DNA of 64,000 nt from Gavia stellata (taxonomy: Eukaryota; Chordata; Aves; Gaviiformes; Gaviidae). Numbering within the stretch: the stretch's first letter is position 1; the number at the start of each line of letters is the position of its first letter. The notes under the pieces were generated by a model that did not search any database, had not been told where the DNA came from, and was given only the letters and a program-made list of their open reading frames with translations. Location of the stretch: the NCBI RefSeq assembly GCF_030936135.1, contig NC_082596.1, positions 372,001 to 436,000 of the forward strand, in the 5' to 3' direction. A program made the position numbers and the translations under genes. Below, in pieces: positions 42,501 to 53,905 of the stretch.

Positions 42501-45500
42501 TATTGCCCTTCCTCCCTGGGCATCCTGCTCCCTGCTGTGGGACCCCCCCTGCCCCAGCATCACTGGCGCTGGCCCTGTGGCCATCTCCAGGATCCGTCCC
42601 TGGCCATAAGTGAGCCCAGGCCCTTACAGCCGCGCTGCCGGCCTCCCCGTGGGGCGGCCGTTCCCTGTACCGCGGGGCTGAGCCTGTGCCCTTCCTTGCA
42701 GGCAACACAAGCTGGAGGAGAACCTGCTCTTTTCGGGCAAGTTCACGGATGCGCTGCAGGCCCTCATGGACTGGTTATACCGGGCTGAGCCACAACTCAG
42801 CGAGGATGTGCCCGTCGGAGGGGACCGGGACCTGGTCAGTGACCTCATGGACAAGCACAAGGTGGGTGTCCCCAGCTACGTGGGGATGTCCCTGCCCTGC
42901 CTGAGCCCTGGGGAAGTCCCTGGCTCTGCACCAGCCCTGCCTACCCTCCATCCCAGCGCAGGACAGGAGCCAGGCGCAGGATGGGGCTTTGCCCACCGGA
43001 GCAGCCCCCGCTTTACCGGAGCCTGCGCTCCGGATCCTTGGGGCAGTGCTGGGGCACCCCATGTACCCCACAGAGGCAAGGGGACCTGGGGCACGTGGGG
43101 GCCCTGCACAGTAACGGGGGCCAGGCAGGGTGCTGGGACCCCCTGGCGTCTCCCACTCCCTCTGGCCCTCTCTCCAGGTCTTCCAGAAGGAGCTGGGCAA
43201 GCGAGCCAGCTGCATCAAGATGCTGAAGCGCTCGGTGCGCGACCTGACCCGCGGCAGCAGCAGCGTCGACTCCCAGTGGCTGCAGAAGCAGATGGAGGAG
43301 CTGAGCACCCGCTGGGACCTGGTCTGCAAGCTCTCCGTCTCCAAGCAAGCCCGGCTGGAGGCTGCGCTCCGGCAGGTGAGAGCTGGGCAAGCCGGGGGGG
43401 GCTGGCTGGGGGGGCAGCAGCCAGCCCAGGGCCTCCCCGGGCGGAAAGGTCGGGGTCTGCAGCCCGTGCATCCTCATGGGAAGGCTCTGTAGGCAGCTGT
43501 GGGTGTGTGGGGTGCCCAGGGCTGTGTGTGGCTGTGCTGCGTGGGGTGCCTGGGCTCTGTGTGTGGCCACATGTCACCGGGTGCTGCGTGGGGTGCCTGG
43601 ACTCCGTGTGTGCCACGTGTTGCAGGGTGCTGCGTGGGCTGCCCAGGCAGTGGGTGGCCGTGCATTGCAGGGTGCTGCGTGGGGCTGTGGGGCTCTGTGG
43701 TGCCGTGGCCGGGTGCCAGGCTGGGCGCTGTGGGCACCTGTTGCAGGTGTGCCTGCATGCAGGGTGCCCGGGGCAGGATGGCTGCATGTATTGCAGGGTG
43801 CTGTGTGAGGTGCTCTGCTCCACTGAGGTACTGATGGGGGTCAGGGGAAACTGTGTCCCCAGTCTCAAGCTGGGGTGGAGAGCATCCTCTCTGTTCTGCT
43901 GTGGGAGCAGCTCTCCCTCGGGGGCCTGGAGCTGCACCGAGTTCTTGTGTGGCCCCGGGCAGGAGTGGCAGCTGCGGGGCTCGGGGGTCTGGCTGGGGGG
44001 CTGAGGGGGGCAGGACCTGGGACCACGGCCACAAGGTGGGTGCTGAGCGGGTCCCGGGCTGTCCGTGGCAGGCGGAGGAGTTTCACACCCTGGTGCATTC
44101 CTTCCTGGGTCGCCTCTCTGAGTCAGAGAAAACTCTCAAGTACGGTGTCTTCCCCGAGGAGGAGCTGGCCGTGCAGGAGTGCCAGAACCAGCTGCAGGTT
44201 GGTGACTGTCCCTGCCAGCCCCCCAGCACCCCCCAGCCCCTGCCTCCAGGGTGGCTCCGTGCTTGCCTCAGGACGTCCCATTGCTGGAGTCAGCCGGTCC
44301 CAGCTGGCCCCTGCCAGGGTGCGGGGTGCACCGCACCGAGACGTGGGATGTCGGGTCCCATCACACCAAGGCACGGGGTTTGGGGCCCCAAGCACCCTGA
44401 GGCGTGGAGATGTGGGGGTCTCAAGCACCCCATGCAAAGACAGCCATGCTCAGCGGCTGTGCTCGCTGCACCCAGCGTCCTTCCCCCGCCTGCACACCCG
44501 GCTGGGTGGAGGCTGGCCCTGCGGCGCTGGGGTGTGCAGTGGGGTGCAGGGGGCTGAGACCCGGCAGTACCACGGTCCGTGTGCTCCCCCAGGAGCTGAT
44601 GAAGTCCCTGCAGTGCCAGCAGCTGGAGCTGGAGTGCATCACCTCGCTGGGGGAGGAGATCCTTTCCACCTGCCACCCGGACTCCATCATCACCATCAAG
44701 TCCTGGGTCACGGTCGTCAAGAGCCGCTTCCAGGAGGTGAGCTCGGTGCCCCTTCTCCATCCCTCTCCGGGCATGGAGCAGATCTGCATCTGCATGGAGG
44801 ATGAGCATGGCCCCACGCCTTTCCCACCGCCGGTGCCTCTTTGGCGCAGCCCTCCTGACCGGCGCATTGCGGGGAGGTGGGTATGCTCGGCCCCGTCCCC
44901 GGCCATCGCAGATGGTCTGGGTCTTGCCAGGGACCGGATGGCCCTGGCTCAGCTCCTCCTGCACAGACCTGGTCCTCCGTGAGCCACCGGGACGCACCAC
45001 CCCGGCCATCCCCTTGCTCCCACCCCTGCTCCCACATCCTCAGGCCGTGCAGGGGGTCACCTGGGGCCTCTCCGGTTCCACCTGGATGGTGGTTCATTCC
45101 TGTGTGATGGCAGATGCCATGCAGCCCAGGCAGGGAGTCTCTGGGGAGTAGTGTCCCAGGGATCCCCATCCCGGACCCTGCTCCCGCAGTGGCTCGGAGG
45201 CTCCCTGGCGTTGTGGGTTTGCAGGTGAGAGCGCTCCCGGCTCTCCCTGAACGGGTCTGACGGGTTCGGCCGATCCCTCACTCTCATCTGCACAAAGCCC
45301 TGAGTGAGCAGAGATCTTCAGTATCTGATCTGGATCTGCTCCGGGGTCCTGCCACCCTCGGGGCTGCCCTCCTCTCCTCGCTCGCCCCAGATAGCGAGGA
45401 CGTAGCACAGCCCTGCTGCGAGTGCAGCCAGCACGTCCACAGCGGTGCAGACCTGGGTACCGGCACGTTCAGCCGCTGCCCACAGGGATGGACCGAGGAC

Positions 45501-48500
45501 CGGTGCTCAAAGCGCCAACAGCACCGCCCAGGAGCTGCAAAGGCCCCTTGGCACATGAGGGGCAGCGCTGTCAGCCCTGTGCCAGCTGCCCAGCGGGAAC
45601 TCAGTCCTGCCCCATGGTCACGGGTGGTCCATGGAGCCCCCACGTCCCTGCCCCATGTTCCTGCCCCATGGTCATTAGGGCTGCTGGCCGGGGGTCCGTG
45701 TGCCTGCCCCATGGCAGGGGTGGGCCGTTGCTCCCCACATAGAGACTCGTTCCCCCTGAAGCCATGGCCCTGCGGTGCCTGGTCGGGGCTGCAGACACCG
45801 GGGTCTGCAGTGGGGCAGCCAGACCCGTGCCCCCCACCAGTCCCCGTGACCCAGCTCCTCCCACTGTGCCTGCAGGTGCTGAGCTGGGCCCAGCAGCAGG
45901 GTGAGCGGCTGCAGGCGCAGACGGCCAGCCTCGCGGCCGAGCGGGAGGAGATGGCCCAGCTCATCGACTGGATTACGGCCGCCGAGGAGGCGCTGAGCCT
46001 GCGGGACCAGGAGCCACTGCCGGAGGAGGCTGAGCAGCTGGAGGAGCTCAATGCCCAGCACACGGTAAGGGACCCCGTGCCCAGCTCCCCGCCTCGCTGG
46101 GGGCCATGCTGGGGTCCCCCCCACCCTGCCTGGCCCAGGCGAGCGCTCAACCCAATTGAGGACTCTTGGGTGCGCCAGGCTGAGGCCGTGGGTGCAGCTT
46201 GTTCATGCAGCAGTGACGCAGCAGCACCTTTCGCACGTGCCGGCAGCCACAGCCCAAGCTCACTGGGTCTGTGGCAAGGGCTGCTGATGCAGGAGGGTCC
46301 TGGGGAGGGGGGCAGCAGGGCTAGTCTGGGGGTGGCCACTCTCCCAGCTTCAGCCTCCTGCCCCAGCTGTGCCGGCAGGGCGGTGGGGCACACCTGGGGG
46401 ACCTGCCGGAGTGGCTGGCGGGCGCTCAGCGCCAGCGCTCTGTGGCAGGTGTTCATGGAGGAGCTGAACCGCAAGCAGCCCGATGTGGAGAAGGTCACCA
46501 AGAGCTGCAAGCGGAAGCTGGCCACGGAGCTGGGCCCACCGGCTGCCCGCCGGCTGGCCACACGTAAGGGCCACCATTGCCCCCTGCACTGCGCTGCGCC
46601 GGGGTCCCCGGCTGTGCCCTCACTGCCTGTCTCTGCTGGCTGCAGGGCGCCGCAGCACGGGGAAGGTGCAGGGCGTGCCGGCGGTGCCGCTCGGGGGGCT
46701 GGAGCCCCAGACACCCCTCATGGCCCAGCTCCTGCACCGCTGGCAGCAGCTCTGGCTTCTGGCCCTGGACCGGCAGTACCGGCTGGAGACCGCGCTGCAG
46801 CGCCTGCGAGAGGTAGGGGCAGCACGACGGTGCCGCCGCCCCGGGTGGGTGTGGGCAGCTTGTCTCGCCTTCTGCTGGCAGAAGCCCCTGGCCCTGGGTT
46901 GGACACAGATGGGGACGGTCCCCAGGGGTCGGTGGGATGGAGCAGGCAGCACCCAGTCCCCACAGCCAGGAGACCCTGTGCATCCCCGCGGGCAGGGGTG
47001 GGTGCCCCCTTGGCAGCCAAGAGCTGGCTGCTGGAGCCTGTGGCTCCCCTTGCAACCCAGAGCCAGGGGCCCTGGGCAGAGACCCCTTTGCCAGCCTCAG
47101 CAGGGTCAGGGCTGGGAGCAAGCTGGCTGCACGGCAGCAGGGCTGAGCCCAAAAGTGGGTCCTGCGTGGGGCAAAGCGTGGTCACCCAGGCTGATGTGAT
47201 GGGGGGGCTCGGGGGGGCTTTCCTGCCGGCGCGTTAATTCCCATCTGTGCTTCTCCGAGCTGGAGGAGTTTGCTCACTTTGACTTCGGGGTCTGGAGAAA
47301 GCGTTACATGCAGTGGATCAGCCAAATGAAGTCCCGTGTCCTGGATGTTTTCCGAGGCATCGACAGGGATCAGGACGGGCGCATCAGCCAGCGGGAGTTC
47401 ATCGAGAGCGTCCTCTCCTCCAGTGAGTGCCCCCGGCACTGGGCTGGGGTGGCACATCCCACAGGGCTTCCTCCCTGCGAGAGCCTGGGAAGGGGCAGTT
47501 TGGGGAGAGGTGGGGCGGTCCTCGCAGAGATGGGGAGGGACAGGGTCTGCCAGCCAGGATCCCCCTTGGAGGGGGGCCAGGGTTTGGAGCCGGCACCAGC
47601 TGGCCTTGGCGCAGGGGTGCACAGGGCATGGCAGGCTGAGGGTGCCCTTCCCTCCCCAGAGTTCCCTACCAACGTCTTGGAGATGAACGCCGTGGCGAGC
47701 ATCTTCGACATGAATGGCGACGGCTTCATCGACTACTACGAGTTTGTCAGTGCCCTGCACCCCAACCGGGACCCGCTGCGCCGGACCGCCGACGCCGACC
47801 AGATCCAGGACGAGGTACGGTGGAGGGGCCGCGTGGCTGGGGCCGGGCAGGGTGGGGGGCCCCGCGGTGGGTCTGAGCCAAGCGTGCCATCCCCAGGTGA
47901 ACAGGCAAGTGGCCCAGTGCAACTGTGCCAAGCGCTTCCAGGTGGAGCAGATCAGCGCCAACAGGTACCGGGTAAGTGCCAACCCACACCGCTGCGGCCG
48001 CCTCCTGCCCTGCCGCCACGGCCAGCAGCCCCCGTTACCCAGCCCGGGGTTCTGGGCTTGCTCTGACACCCATGCACAGCCTGCACCAGACCCTTTGCAG
48101 TGGCAGGGAGAGGGCACGTCCCCACGTCCCGTGGGATCCCTGGCCCCGGATTCTTCATGCTGTGGCACGGCAGGGAGGGCAGTGCTGGTGGAGATGGAGG
48201 GGCTGCAGGGGACCATATGGCTTGGTGATGGGCAAATCTGGGTGCTGGTACCTGCTCTGGCACCATCTCCCTGGCTCCCAGCCCTGCCAAACCCCCCCTG
48301 GACCCTGCCTTGCCATGACATCCCTTTCCCCCACAGTTCGGGGAGTCCCAGCAGCTGCGGATGGTGCGGATCCTGCGCAGCACCCTGATGGTGCGGGTCG
48401 GTGGGGGCTGGATCGCGCTGGACGAGTTCCTGGTGAAGAACGACCCCTGCAGAGGTGGGTATCGATGTCCCACACTGGGCATGGGGCGCCCACGGCTCTG

Positions 48501-49625
48501 CGGCCAAGAGGATCTGCAGTGGGCTGAGGTCAGGAGAGCCCTGGGGCTGGTGTGGTGGGCATCCCTGTGCCCGGGTGCGATGCCTGCAGGGCCGTGCGGG
48601 TCAGTGGTGCCCATGTGGGACGCAGCCTACCGGGCTCCCCAGGGTCTTGCACCGTCTGGCCTGGGGCTGCGGGACCCCCAGCGCCAGCCCTGCTCACCGC
48701 CTCTCTCATCCCCAGTGAAGGGAAGGACCAACCTGAAGATCAACGAGAAGTACCTGTCCCCAGATGCCTTTGGGGCTGTCGCGGCCAAGTGTGCGGGGAA
48801 CCAGTCGGCCCCCTCATCCAAAGTGCTGTCCCCCAGCCGCTCCAACTCCAGCCTCAGCCTTTACAGCAGCGCCTCAGCCCCCAGCAGCCCCTTGGCCAGG
48901 AAGGTAAGAGCTGGGGAGCCCCCCCAAAAGTCCCGACCCCCCCAGCCCGACCACTGTGGGTGCTGACCCTCTCCCTCCCCAGTCGGTGCTGCGGCGGACA
49001 CGCTCCGGAGACCGGTGTCCCCGCTCCCGCGGCTCCCTGCTGCCTGACGGAGCTGAGCTGCAGTTCACCGCGGCCGAGGAGAGCCTGGCCGTGGCACCCC
49101 CAGGTGAGGGCCGTGCCGCTGCGGGGGGTCCCCAGCCCGCCCCAGGCAGCCTGCTGCAGGCTGCACCCAGCCTGTCATGCAGGGCAGGGGGCTGGGGGGG
49201 GCCCGGCGGGGCTGGGGAAGCACAGGGGAGCCAGAGTCAGTGGGACGGTGTGGGGCAGGGCAGTGGGGCTGTCCCCCGGCACTGGGACCACCAGTGCAGG
49301 GGTGCAGGAGAGCCGCTCCAGCCCCTCCGTGCCCTTGCAGAGCCACCTGAAGGGTCCCCCCCGGAGCGCTGCAGCCCCTGCCGCTGAGCCCTCCCAGCCG
49401 CCCGCCCTGCGCCCAGCACCCTCGGCCGGCCCCACTCAGGACTCTCCTCCCCAGCGGCCGCCCGCCCTGAGGCTGGAGGATGGCGAAGCCGCGGCCGTGC
49501 GCCCCGCGGGTCTCCGGTCCGGCGCTGCAGCCCCCCGAGCGGGTGCCCGCCTGCAAGGGCTGAGCTGTCTGTCCGTCACCGATTCCGCTGGGCCTGGCCC
49601 CAGCATATATGCAAGAATCCCCTGA
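29962..49625 (+). CDS. Spectraplakin-type protein: myristoylated N-terminus, spectrin repeats, EF-hands, GAS2
   Basis: Thirty-eight coding exons, assembled by splice sites, phase and homology, sum to 6516 nt (2171 aa plus stop). Layout: MGNSVS N-terminus, about 14-15 spectrin repeats (31200-46812), two EF-hands (47260-47814), GAS2/GAR domain (47897-48454) and a Ser/Pro-rich tail (48716-49625). The array follows the C-terminal half of MACF1/dystonin repeat by repeat, for example [37 protein letters not shown] and FLVKNDPCR. It lacks CH domains, plakin domain and PRDs, like the short MACF1 isoform that also starts with an MG..LSRP-type sequence. Likely role: membrane-anchored microtubule-binding linker. 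It is a paralogue, not MACF1 or DST themselves, because it sits between PLEC and EPPK1. I give no symbol since I cannot confirm one. Confidence 0.92.
31200..33935 (+). CDS. Spectrin repeats, block 1 (exons 2-6)
   Basis: Exons 31200-31361, 31551-31717, 32767-32926, 33148-33232 and 33694-33935. The first encodes [20 protein letters not shown], nearly identical to the matching repeat of MACF1/DST. Next come [29 protein letters not shown] and [18 protein letters not shown]. The 33148 exon ends ATGGTGACAG followed by GCAAGT, a GC-AG intron supported by the codon split (Gly of TGEE) and by homology. The 1 kb intron 31718-32766 has open frames but no convincing exon. Confidence 0.9.
34193..36181 (+). 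CDS. Spectrin repeats, block 2 (exons 7-12)
   Basis: Exons 34193-34312, 34508-34615, 34760-34978, 35270-35473, 35557-35788 and 35955-36181. All have GT/AG borders; the only split codon is at 35788/35955, where a Gly is restored (ARGIQER). Diagnostic strings are [32 protein letters not shown] and [18 protein letters not shown], matching consecutive MACF1/DST repeats. The junction from 33935 to 34193 jumps about 65 residues relative to MACF1 as I remember it, so this array appears shorter by most of one repeat at that point. Confidence 0.9.
36255..39031 (+). CDS. Spectrin repeats, block 3 (exons 13-17)
   Basis: Exons 36255-36377, 36903-37004, 37609-37710, 38280-38435 and 38876-39031, all phase 0. 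They encode [79 protein letters not shown] and [19 protein letters not shown], again collinear with MACF1/DST. Several introns in this block carry tandem repeats, one directly abutting the 36903 acceptor. Confidence 0.9.
36676..36900. repeat. 35-bp tandem repeat reaching a splice acceptor
   Basis: About six copies of a 34-35 bp unit with the core GCGCGGTGCCGCTGACC (core starts at 36696, 36731, 36765, 36799, 36834 and 36869). The last copy runs into the acceptor CCCTGCCGCAG of the exon at 36903, so the polypyrimidine region of that exon is made of repeat. Confidence 0.93.
37955..38215. repeat. Intronic degenerate tandem repeat (GCCATGCCGTGCC type)
   Basis: Short TGCCA/TGCCG pentamers are grouped into longer units of about 60 bp that include CCAAACCAGACCCAGCTCTG. 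The tract lies in the intron between the exons ending 37710 and starting 38280. Confidence 0.85.
38590..38770. repeat. Intronic GTGTGGGTGCTGGG repeat
   Basis: Imperfect tandem units around GTGCCGTGTGGGTGCTGGG in the intron 38436-38875. Confidence 0.8.
39854..42364 (+). CDS. Spectrin repeats, block 4 (exons 18-24)
   Basis: Exons 39854-40051, 40143-40271, 40541-40711, 40814-40969, 41282-41488, 41716-41835 and 42195-42364. Strings: [95 protein letters not shown] and [20 protein letters not shown]. The exon ending at 40969 is followed by GCAAGT, a second GC-AG intron, confirmed by collinearity across the junction (QIQEHK then ALVKEAN). Exon 42195-42364 ends in phase 2 and joins 42702 through a split Arg codon. 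Confidence 0.91.
42702..46812 (+). CDS. Spectrin repeats, block 5 (exons 25-31)
   Basis: Exons 42702-42861, 43178-43375, 44072-44197, 44593-44736, 45876-46064, 46449-46563 and 46646-46812. This is the best-conserved part: [94 protein letters not shown] and [20 protein letters not shown]. The final repeat ends [20 protein letters not shown], leading into the EF-hands. The split codon 46563/46646 restores an Arg. Confidence 0.93.
43490..43810. repeat. Intronic GTGCTGCGTGGGGTGCC repeat
   Basis: Degenerate tandem units of GGTGCTGCGTGGGGTGCCTGG with interspersed GTTGCAGGGTG, in the intron 43376-44071. Confidence 0.75.
47260..47814 (+). CDS. EF-hand pair (exons 32-33)
   Basis: Exons 47260-47422 and 47660-47814; the donor TCCA then GTGAGT splits the Lys codon of SKFPTN. 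The lead-in [14 protein letters not shown] matches MACF1/DST. Loop 1 is [12 protein letters not shown] and loop 2 is [12 protein letters not shown]. Both keep acidic residues at positions 1 and 5, Glu at 12 and Gly at 6, so both should bind calcium. The pair precedes the GAS2 domain exactly as in spectraplakins. Confidence 0.96.
47897..48454 (+). CDS. GAS2/GAR microtubule-binding domain (exons 34-35)
   Basis: Exons 47897-47971 and 48337-48454 encode [20 protein letters not shown], then [20 protein letters not shown] and [19 protein letters not shown]. This is the GAS2-related domain that binds and stabilises microtubules. The CNC pair and the Cys of NDPC are retained, consistent with an intact zinc site. 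Together with the EF-hands this is the diagnostic spectraplakin C-terminal module, which plectin itself lacks. Confidence 0.97.
48716..49625 (+). CDS. Ser/Pro-rich C-terminal tail (exons 36-38)
   Basis: Exons 48716-48903 ([20 protein letters not shown], then [20 protein letters not shown]), 48983-49103 ([20 protein letters not shown]) and a last exon. The preferred last exon starts at 49300, where the phase fits and the frame reads [16 protein letters not shown] and on to IYARIP and TGA at 49623-49625. A competing acceptor before 49340 (CCCTTGCAG) would give only a 15-residue end and a stop at 49387. I see no GSR repeats and no strict S-x-I-P EB1 motif; the last four residues, ARIP, come close. 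Confidence 0.7.
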
Positions 49626-50244
49626 CACACACCAAACGGCCCCCGGGCTCTGGCTGGCGCGGCCCCCTGCCCCATCCTTCCAGCAGGCAGCGGGTGGGGG
49701 GCTGAGCCCCGATGCCCCGCTCCCAGAGCCCGGGGCAGCTGCAGGCTGCCGGGAGCATCCCGCAGCTGTAGGGTCAGCCAGGGCTGCGGCAGCCCAGATG
49801 CCCCTGGGCTGGGCCCTACTCTTCTCCCCCAGGTTCCTGTGCCGCTGGGGTGGCTGCCGGTGCCCCCAGGCATTTGGCATTGCTGGCAGAGGGTCCCCCC
49901 CATCCTGCAGCCCATGCCCTGCTGGGAGGCGGGAGGTGTCCAGGCTCGGTACCTGGGCACCGGGGCCCCTTGCCAGATGCAGAGCCCCATTTCTGGTGCT
50001 AACCCTCACCCCTTGGGCCTTCGGTGTGTGCATACGGGGCCCCGGCTACCGCTGACCCCCGCCCCGGCAGGGCTGGGGCTGCCACGGGCGGGAGGTCCCT
50101 CGCGCCCATCCCCGTCCCGCCTGCCGCACCTACAGGCGGTGGGACCCCTGCCCTGCTGACGCATGCTCACGTCACCCCGCTAACTGGACAGCAGTAGAGC
50201 TGAATGTAACCCTGGCTGGGCACGACCCTGCCAGCCACAATAAA
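49626..50244 (+). terminator. 3' UTR and poly(A) signal of the spectrin-EF-GAS2 gene
   Basis: AATAAA at 50239-50244 followed by a T-rich downstream element (GGTTTCTTTTTCTATG, about 50250-50266). This is a standard cleavage/polyadenylation signal about 610 bp after the preferred stop codon, and it closes the gene. Confidence 0.88.
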
Positions 50245-53200
50245 GAGTAGGTTTCTTTTTCTATGAGCACCCAGGGCTTGCTGCGGTCTGTCAGTCTGTC
50301 TGTCCGCTCACCCTGCTGTCGGAGCGAGGAGCTGCCACGGCCGGGCGGTGCAGGGGGGGTGTAGCATCACCAAAGCTGGTGCACATGTGGCCCAGCATGG
50401 TGGCACACGGTGGCCGGGCACGGCCGGGTGTGCCTCCAGCCCGGTGCCACCAGCAGAGACACCTGGCGCCAGAGCCGCGGCTCACATGCCTGGGGCATTG
50501 CAGCGGGTGCCAGCAGGCACCTCGCCGTGTTGCCTCCTTTCTGAGGAAAGCATTGCTGAGATTCCTGCTGCGCCCCAGCACCTCTGCCTGGGGCCAGGAG
50601 CCCACGCCCATGGCGGGCAGCACTGGGAGAGGCCGCGTCCCCATCCCTGTGTGCTGGCTGCCCTTCTGCCACCCCGCAGCTGTGAGGGCACCAGGAGTGT
50701 CCGTGCGGTCCCAGCCAGTGCGGTCCCCTGCAGCGGTCCCATGCTGGGGCAGCTGGGGGACAGTTGGGATGGGGCATGGCTGCAGGTCCGTGTGGGACGG
50801 GGTGTCTGGAGACACTGGCAGTGTCCCCACTCCAGGAGGTTGGGACACCTCGTGCACGGGGACTGTCCCCAGGGGTTGCAGCAGCATGGCCCTTGCCTGG
50901 CACCTCTCTGCGTTGGGGAATTCCAAGACCCGCTGTGGTCCTCCTCCGATCCCCCCAGCAGGGCTGGGGCTTCGCCTGGCTCCCTCCTCCCTTGTCTGGG
51001 TCCTGTTGGCTGGCTGGCCACGCCTTCATGGATTGCAGCCCCATTTCTGCACTGTTGTCCCCTAAAACTATCTCCACGCTATTTTTTTTTCTGAACAAAC
51101 ATTTCTGCATTGGACAGCAGCCAAAGGGGGACAGGTCTGGAAATGTGCTAGAGAGCCTGTGCCGGGGCATGTCCCCGTCGATGCATGGAGGAGCCCTGCA
51201 AATACCCCACGTGCAGGAGAGGTCCCTCACTGCTGGCACTGCCAGCAACCCCCCCCGCCCCCGAGAGCAATGCTGAGCCCCACCACTCTCCACGGAGCAG
51301 AGCATCTGCCAACACGTCCTGGGATGGTCTGTGCAGTGCTTCTGGCACAGGCTGGGATCGCCGACACGAGTTGCGTTGCACATTCCTCTGCCTATAGAAA
51401 TCTCATCCACCCCTCCCAGCTGGGGGAACACGCCCGGCACCACTGGCCTGTGTCAGCTGCATCCAGAGCCCAGGCAATGACTCTGGTTTGGGAACCAAAG
51501 ACAACAGACGCGGGGCAGACTGTTTGCAAAATGTTTGCACAGCTATGCCAGCCCTGACAATGCAGGGCTGGAGCTGGGGATGAGGGTGACGAGATGGACA
51601 GAGACACGGACCCAGAGCACGTGGATGGGGACACAGGGTCCAAGTGAGACTGCACCATCCTCAGGGAGACGTGGTGCGGAGGGGGGATGCCCTGGGAGAG
51701 CCTCCACAGCTCGCAGCCCAGGCCAGGCCTGGGAGAGGAGGACCACACGGCTGCTGCAAGCACATTGCTTTGCTGCACGAGTGGCTCCTGGGGTGGCAAG
51801 CAAGCAGGCGGCGGTGGGAGAGCAGGGCTGGAGGCTTGGCCCCCAAACGGGCACCGTCATAGCTGGGCGCTTGGACCCAAGCCGCCACAGCCGTGCTGTC
51901 CGGTGGAGCCGAGTTGCACGGGGCTCTGCTCACGCAGCGGAGCAGCCCTCCCGCTGGCGCGTGCCCTGCAGAGCCAGCCGGCCCCCACTGCAGGGAGGGG
52001 GAGGCGGGTGCCGCCCTGTTGCCCAACCGCCCCAGCACTTGCCCCAGCTGTGGGAACCCCGGGAGCGGGGCCTGCCCCGCCTCACGGGCCCACCCTGCGC
52101 GCCCCACGCAGCCACCCCAGCCCCAGACTGGAGCCACGTGCCAGCGGCAGTTGCTTCATCCCACCCGACGGACCCCGGCCACACCATGGGGGGGGTGAAC
52201 GGTCATGCCCCAGGCCGGGGGATTGGCAAAGGGGAGCACTCTCACATGCCCCCCTGCCCCGACACCTCCCGTCCCCTCTCCAGGGCTGGACGGGGGGGTG
52301 TGAACCCCGAGGGTCCCAGCCTGCTGAGTGACCCCCAGCTCATGCCAGGGCAGCTCCTCCAGCCCCGGGGCGGACAGCCCCAGCTCCCGCTGCTCTGCTC
52401 CTGGCTTTCCAGCTGCCAGCACGGAGGTGTCCCCAGGCTGCTTCGGCTCCCACCTGCAGTTTGCACCCACACCCCACGCAAAGCCCGTGCCCAGTGCCCG
52501 GGGTACGGTGCTGCTGGGCAAGGGGCAAGAGCCCAGAGCCCTCCAGGCTCCCCATCCTGCCCTGTGCAAAGCCACCGTCGGGCCATGGGGTCGGGATGCT
52601 TGCGAGGCTGGAGGCAACGGCACGGTGGCAATGGAGGCTGGCGGAGCTGGAGGCTTTGGTGCCATGCAAGTCGGTGTCGGCATGCCTGCTCTGCTCTTGG
52701 GCTGGGGCCAGCACGTGCACAAGCACACGTATGTGAGCATGCAGAGCCACTTGCACGGCAGATGCGCGTGCACAGCTGTGCCTGTGTGTGTGAGCATCTG
52801 TGTTCACCTGTGCGAGAGCGTTTGTGCACGTGGGCGCAGGTATCGGGCAGCAAAGCCCCAGCAGGCATCTCCCAGCGCTGAGCTCAGCGTCTGCCTCAAG
52901 CCCTGGCATGGTTCATCCCAGCCAGCAACGGGCTGCGCTCCCGCACCACCTCACCCCTTCCTCCGTGCACACCTGGAGGGACAGGGAGCGCGGCGACTCC
53001 TGACCGAGCCAGCCCTCGTGCTGCCACTGCCATCAGCGGCACTCGGGGCCCCCCAGAGCCCCTGGAGCTGTGGGGCTGTATCCTTTGCTGCTGGCCCCGG
53101 GCACAGCCGGGGGCAGGGGATAGACCGCAGGGCGTCCGCAGGCCCAGACTTCTGGTGGCTGGGACAGACGGAGGCGGCACAAGGGGGACGTGCAGCCGAG

Positions 53201-53344
53201 TGATGCCGGGCAGCGTGGGTGAGCGCAGCGGGCTGCCCCATGCTGGGGGCTGCGCTGGAGGCATTGGGTGGTGTGTCCCGGTGGGAAGGGAGCCTGGCCA
53301 GTGGCAGCGTGGTTTGCGGTGGGGAGAGCAGCAGCTGCTGGGCT

Positions 53345-53390
53345 CAGTGACAGCCACATGCAGTGACAGCCACATGCAGTGACAGCCGCA
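53345..53390. repeat. Short tandem repeat, 16 bp x 3
   Basis: Three near-perfect copies of CAGTGACAGCCACATG; the third ends GCCGCAAG. Confidence 0.9.
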
Positions 53391-53811
53391 AGCCCTCTGT
53401 CTGGGACCTGTTGCAGTGCTCTGTCGGTTCAACCCAAGTCCCCACTGCTCCCGCTCGGGCACAGTCCTCTTCCCACAGCCTCCACCAGCAGCCAGGCATG
53501 GCTGCATCTGGCAGCGCGCCCTGTGACACCCGGCTTGGCCGGCCATCCCCACAGACCCACACATATGGGGTTTCCCCGCTGTGGGACTCCTCCTGCAACA
53601 CCAAGCAACTGCGTCTTGATGCCTGCACCTCTGGGCTTTCCCCTTCCCTGCAGCAAAGGGCTCCGCGGCCCCGCTGGCTCAGCAGCCGGCGCAGCAAGGG
53701 TGCCACCAAGGCTCCCGGGAGCCATCAGCCACCTCCAGCCCGAGCCATGGCCGCCCACAGGCAGGGGAGAGGTGCCCAGGCCAGTCCGCTCCTTGTCTTT
53801 GTTTGTAGCTG

Positions 53812-53905
53812 AGATGTTTTGGTTAAGCCGTGTATGGTTAGATAGAATGTGTACATACGAATTGCAACCACACATTACTGCTAATTACCGTAACCAGACC
53901 CTTTC
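53812..53905. promoter_or_regulatory. AT-rich island in the spacer
   Basis: A sharply lower-GC stretch containing GGTTAGATAGAATGTG and CTGCTAATTACCGTAACC. It may be a conserved non-coding element or a 5' exon/promoter of EPPK1. The support is composition only. Confidence 0.25.

Noticed and set aside
45555-47237. 560-codon + frame
   Set aside because: Covers true exons 45876-46064 and 46449-46563 in frame but otherwise runs through introns; the spliced exons explain the conserved parts.
49340-49387. Alternative short last exon as the main ending
   Set aside because: Acceptor is good but gives a 15-residue end without similarity to Ser-rich spectraplakin tails; kept only as an alternative isoform.
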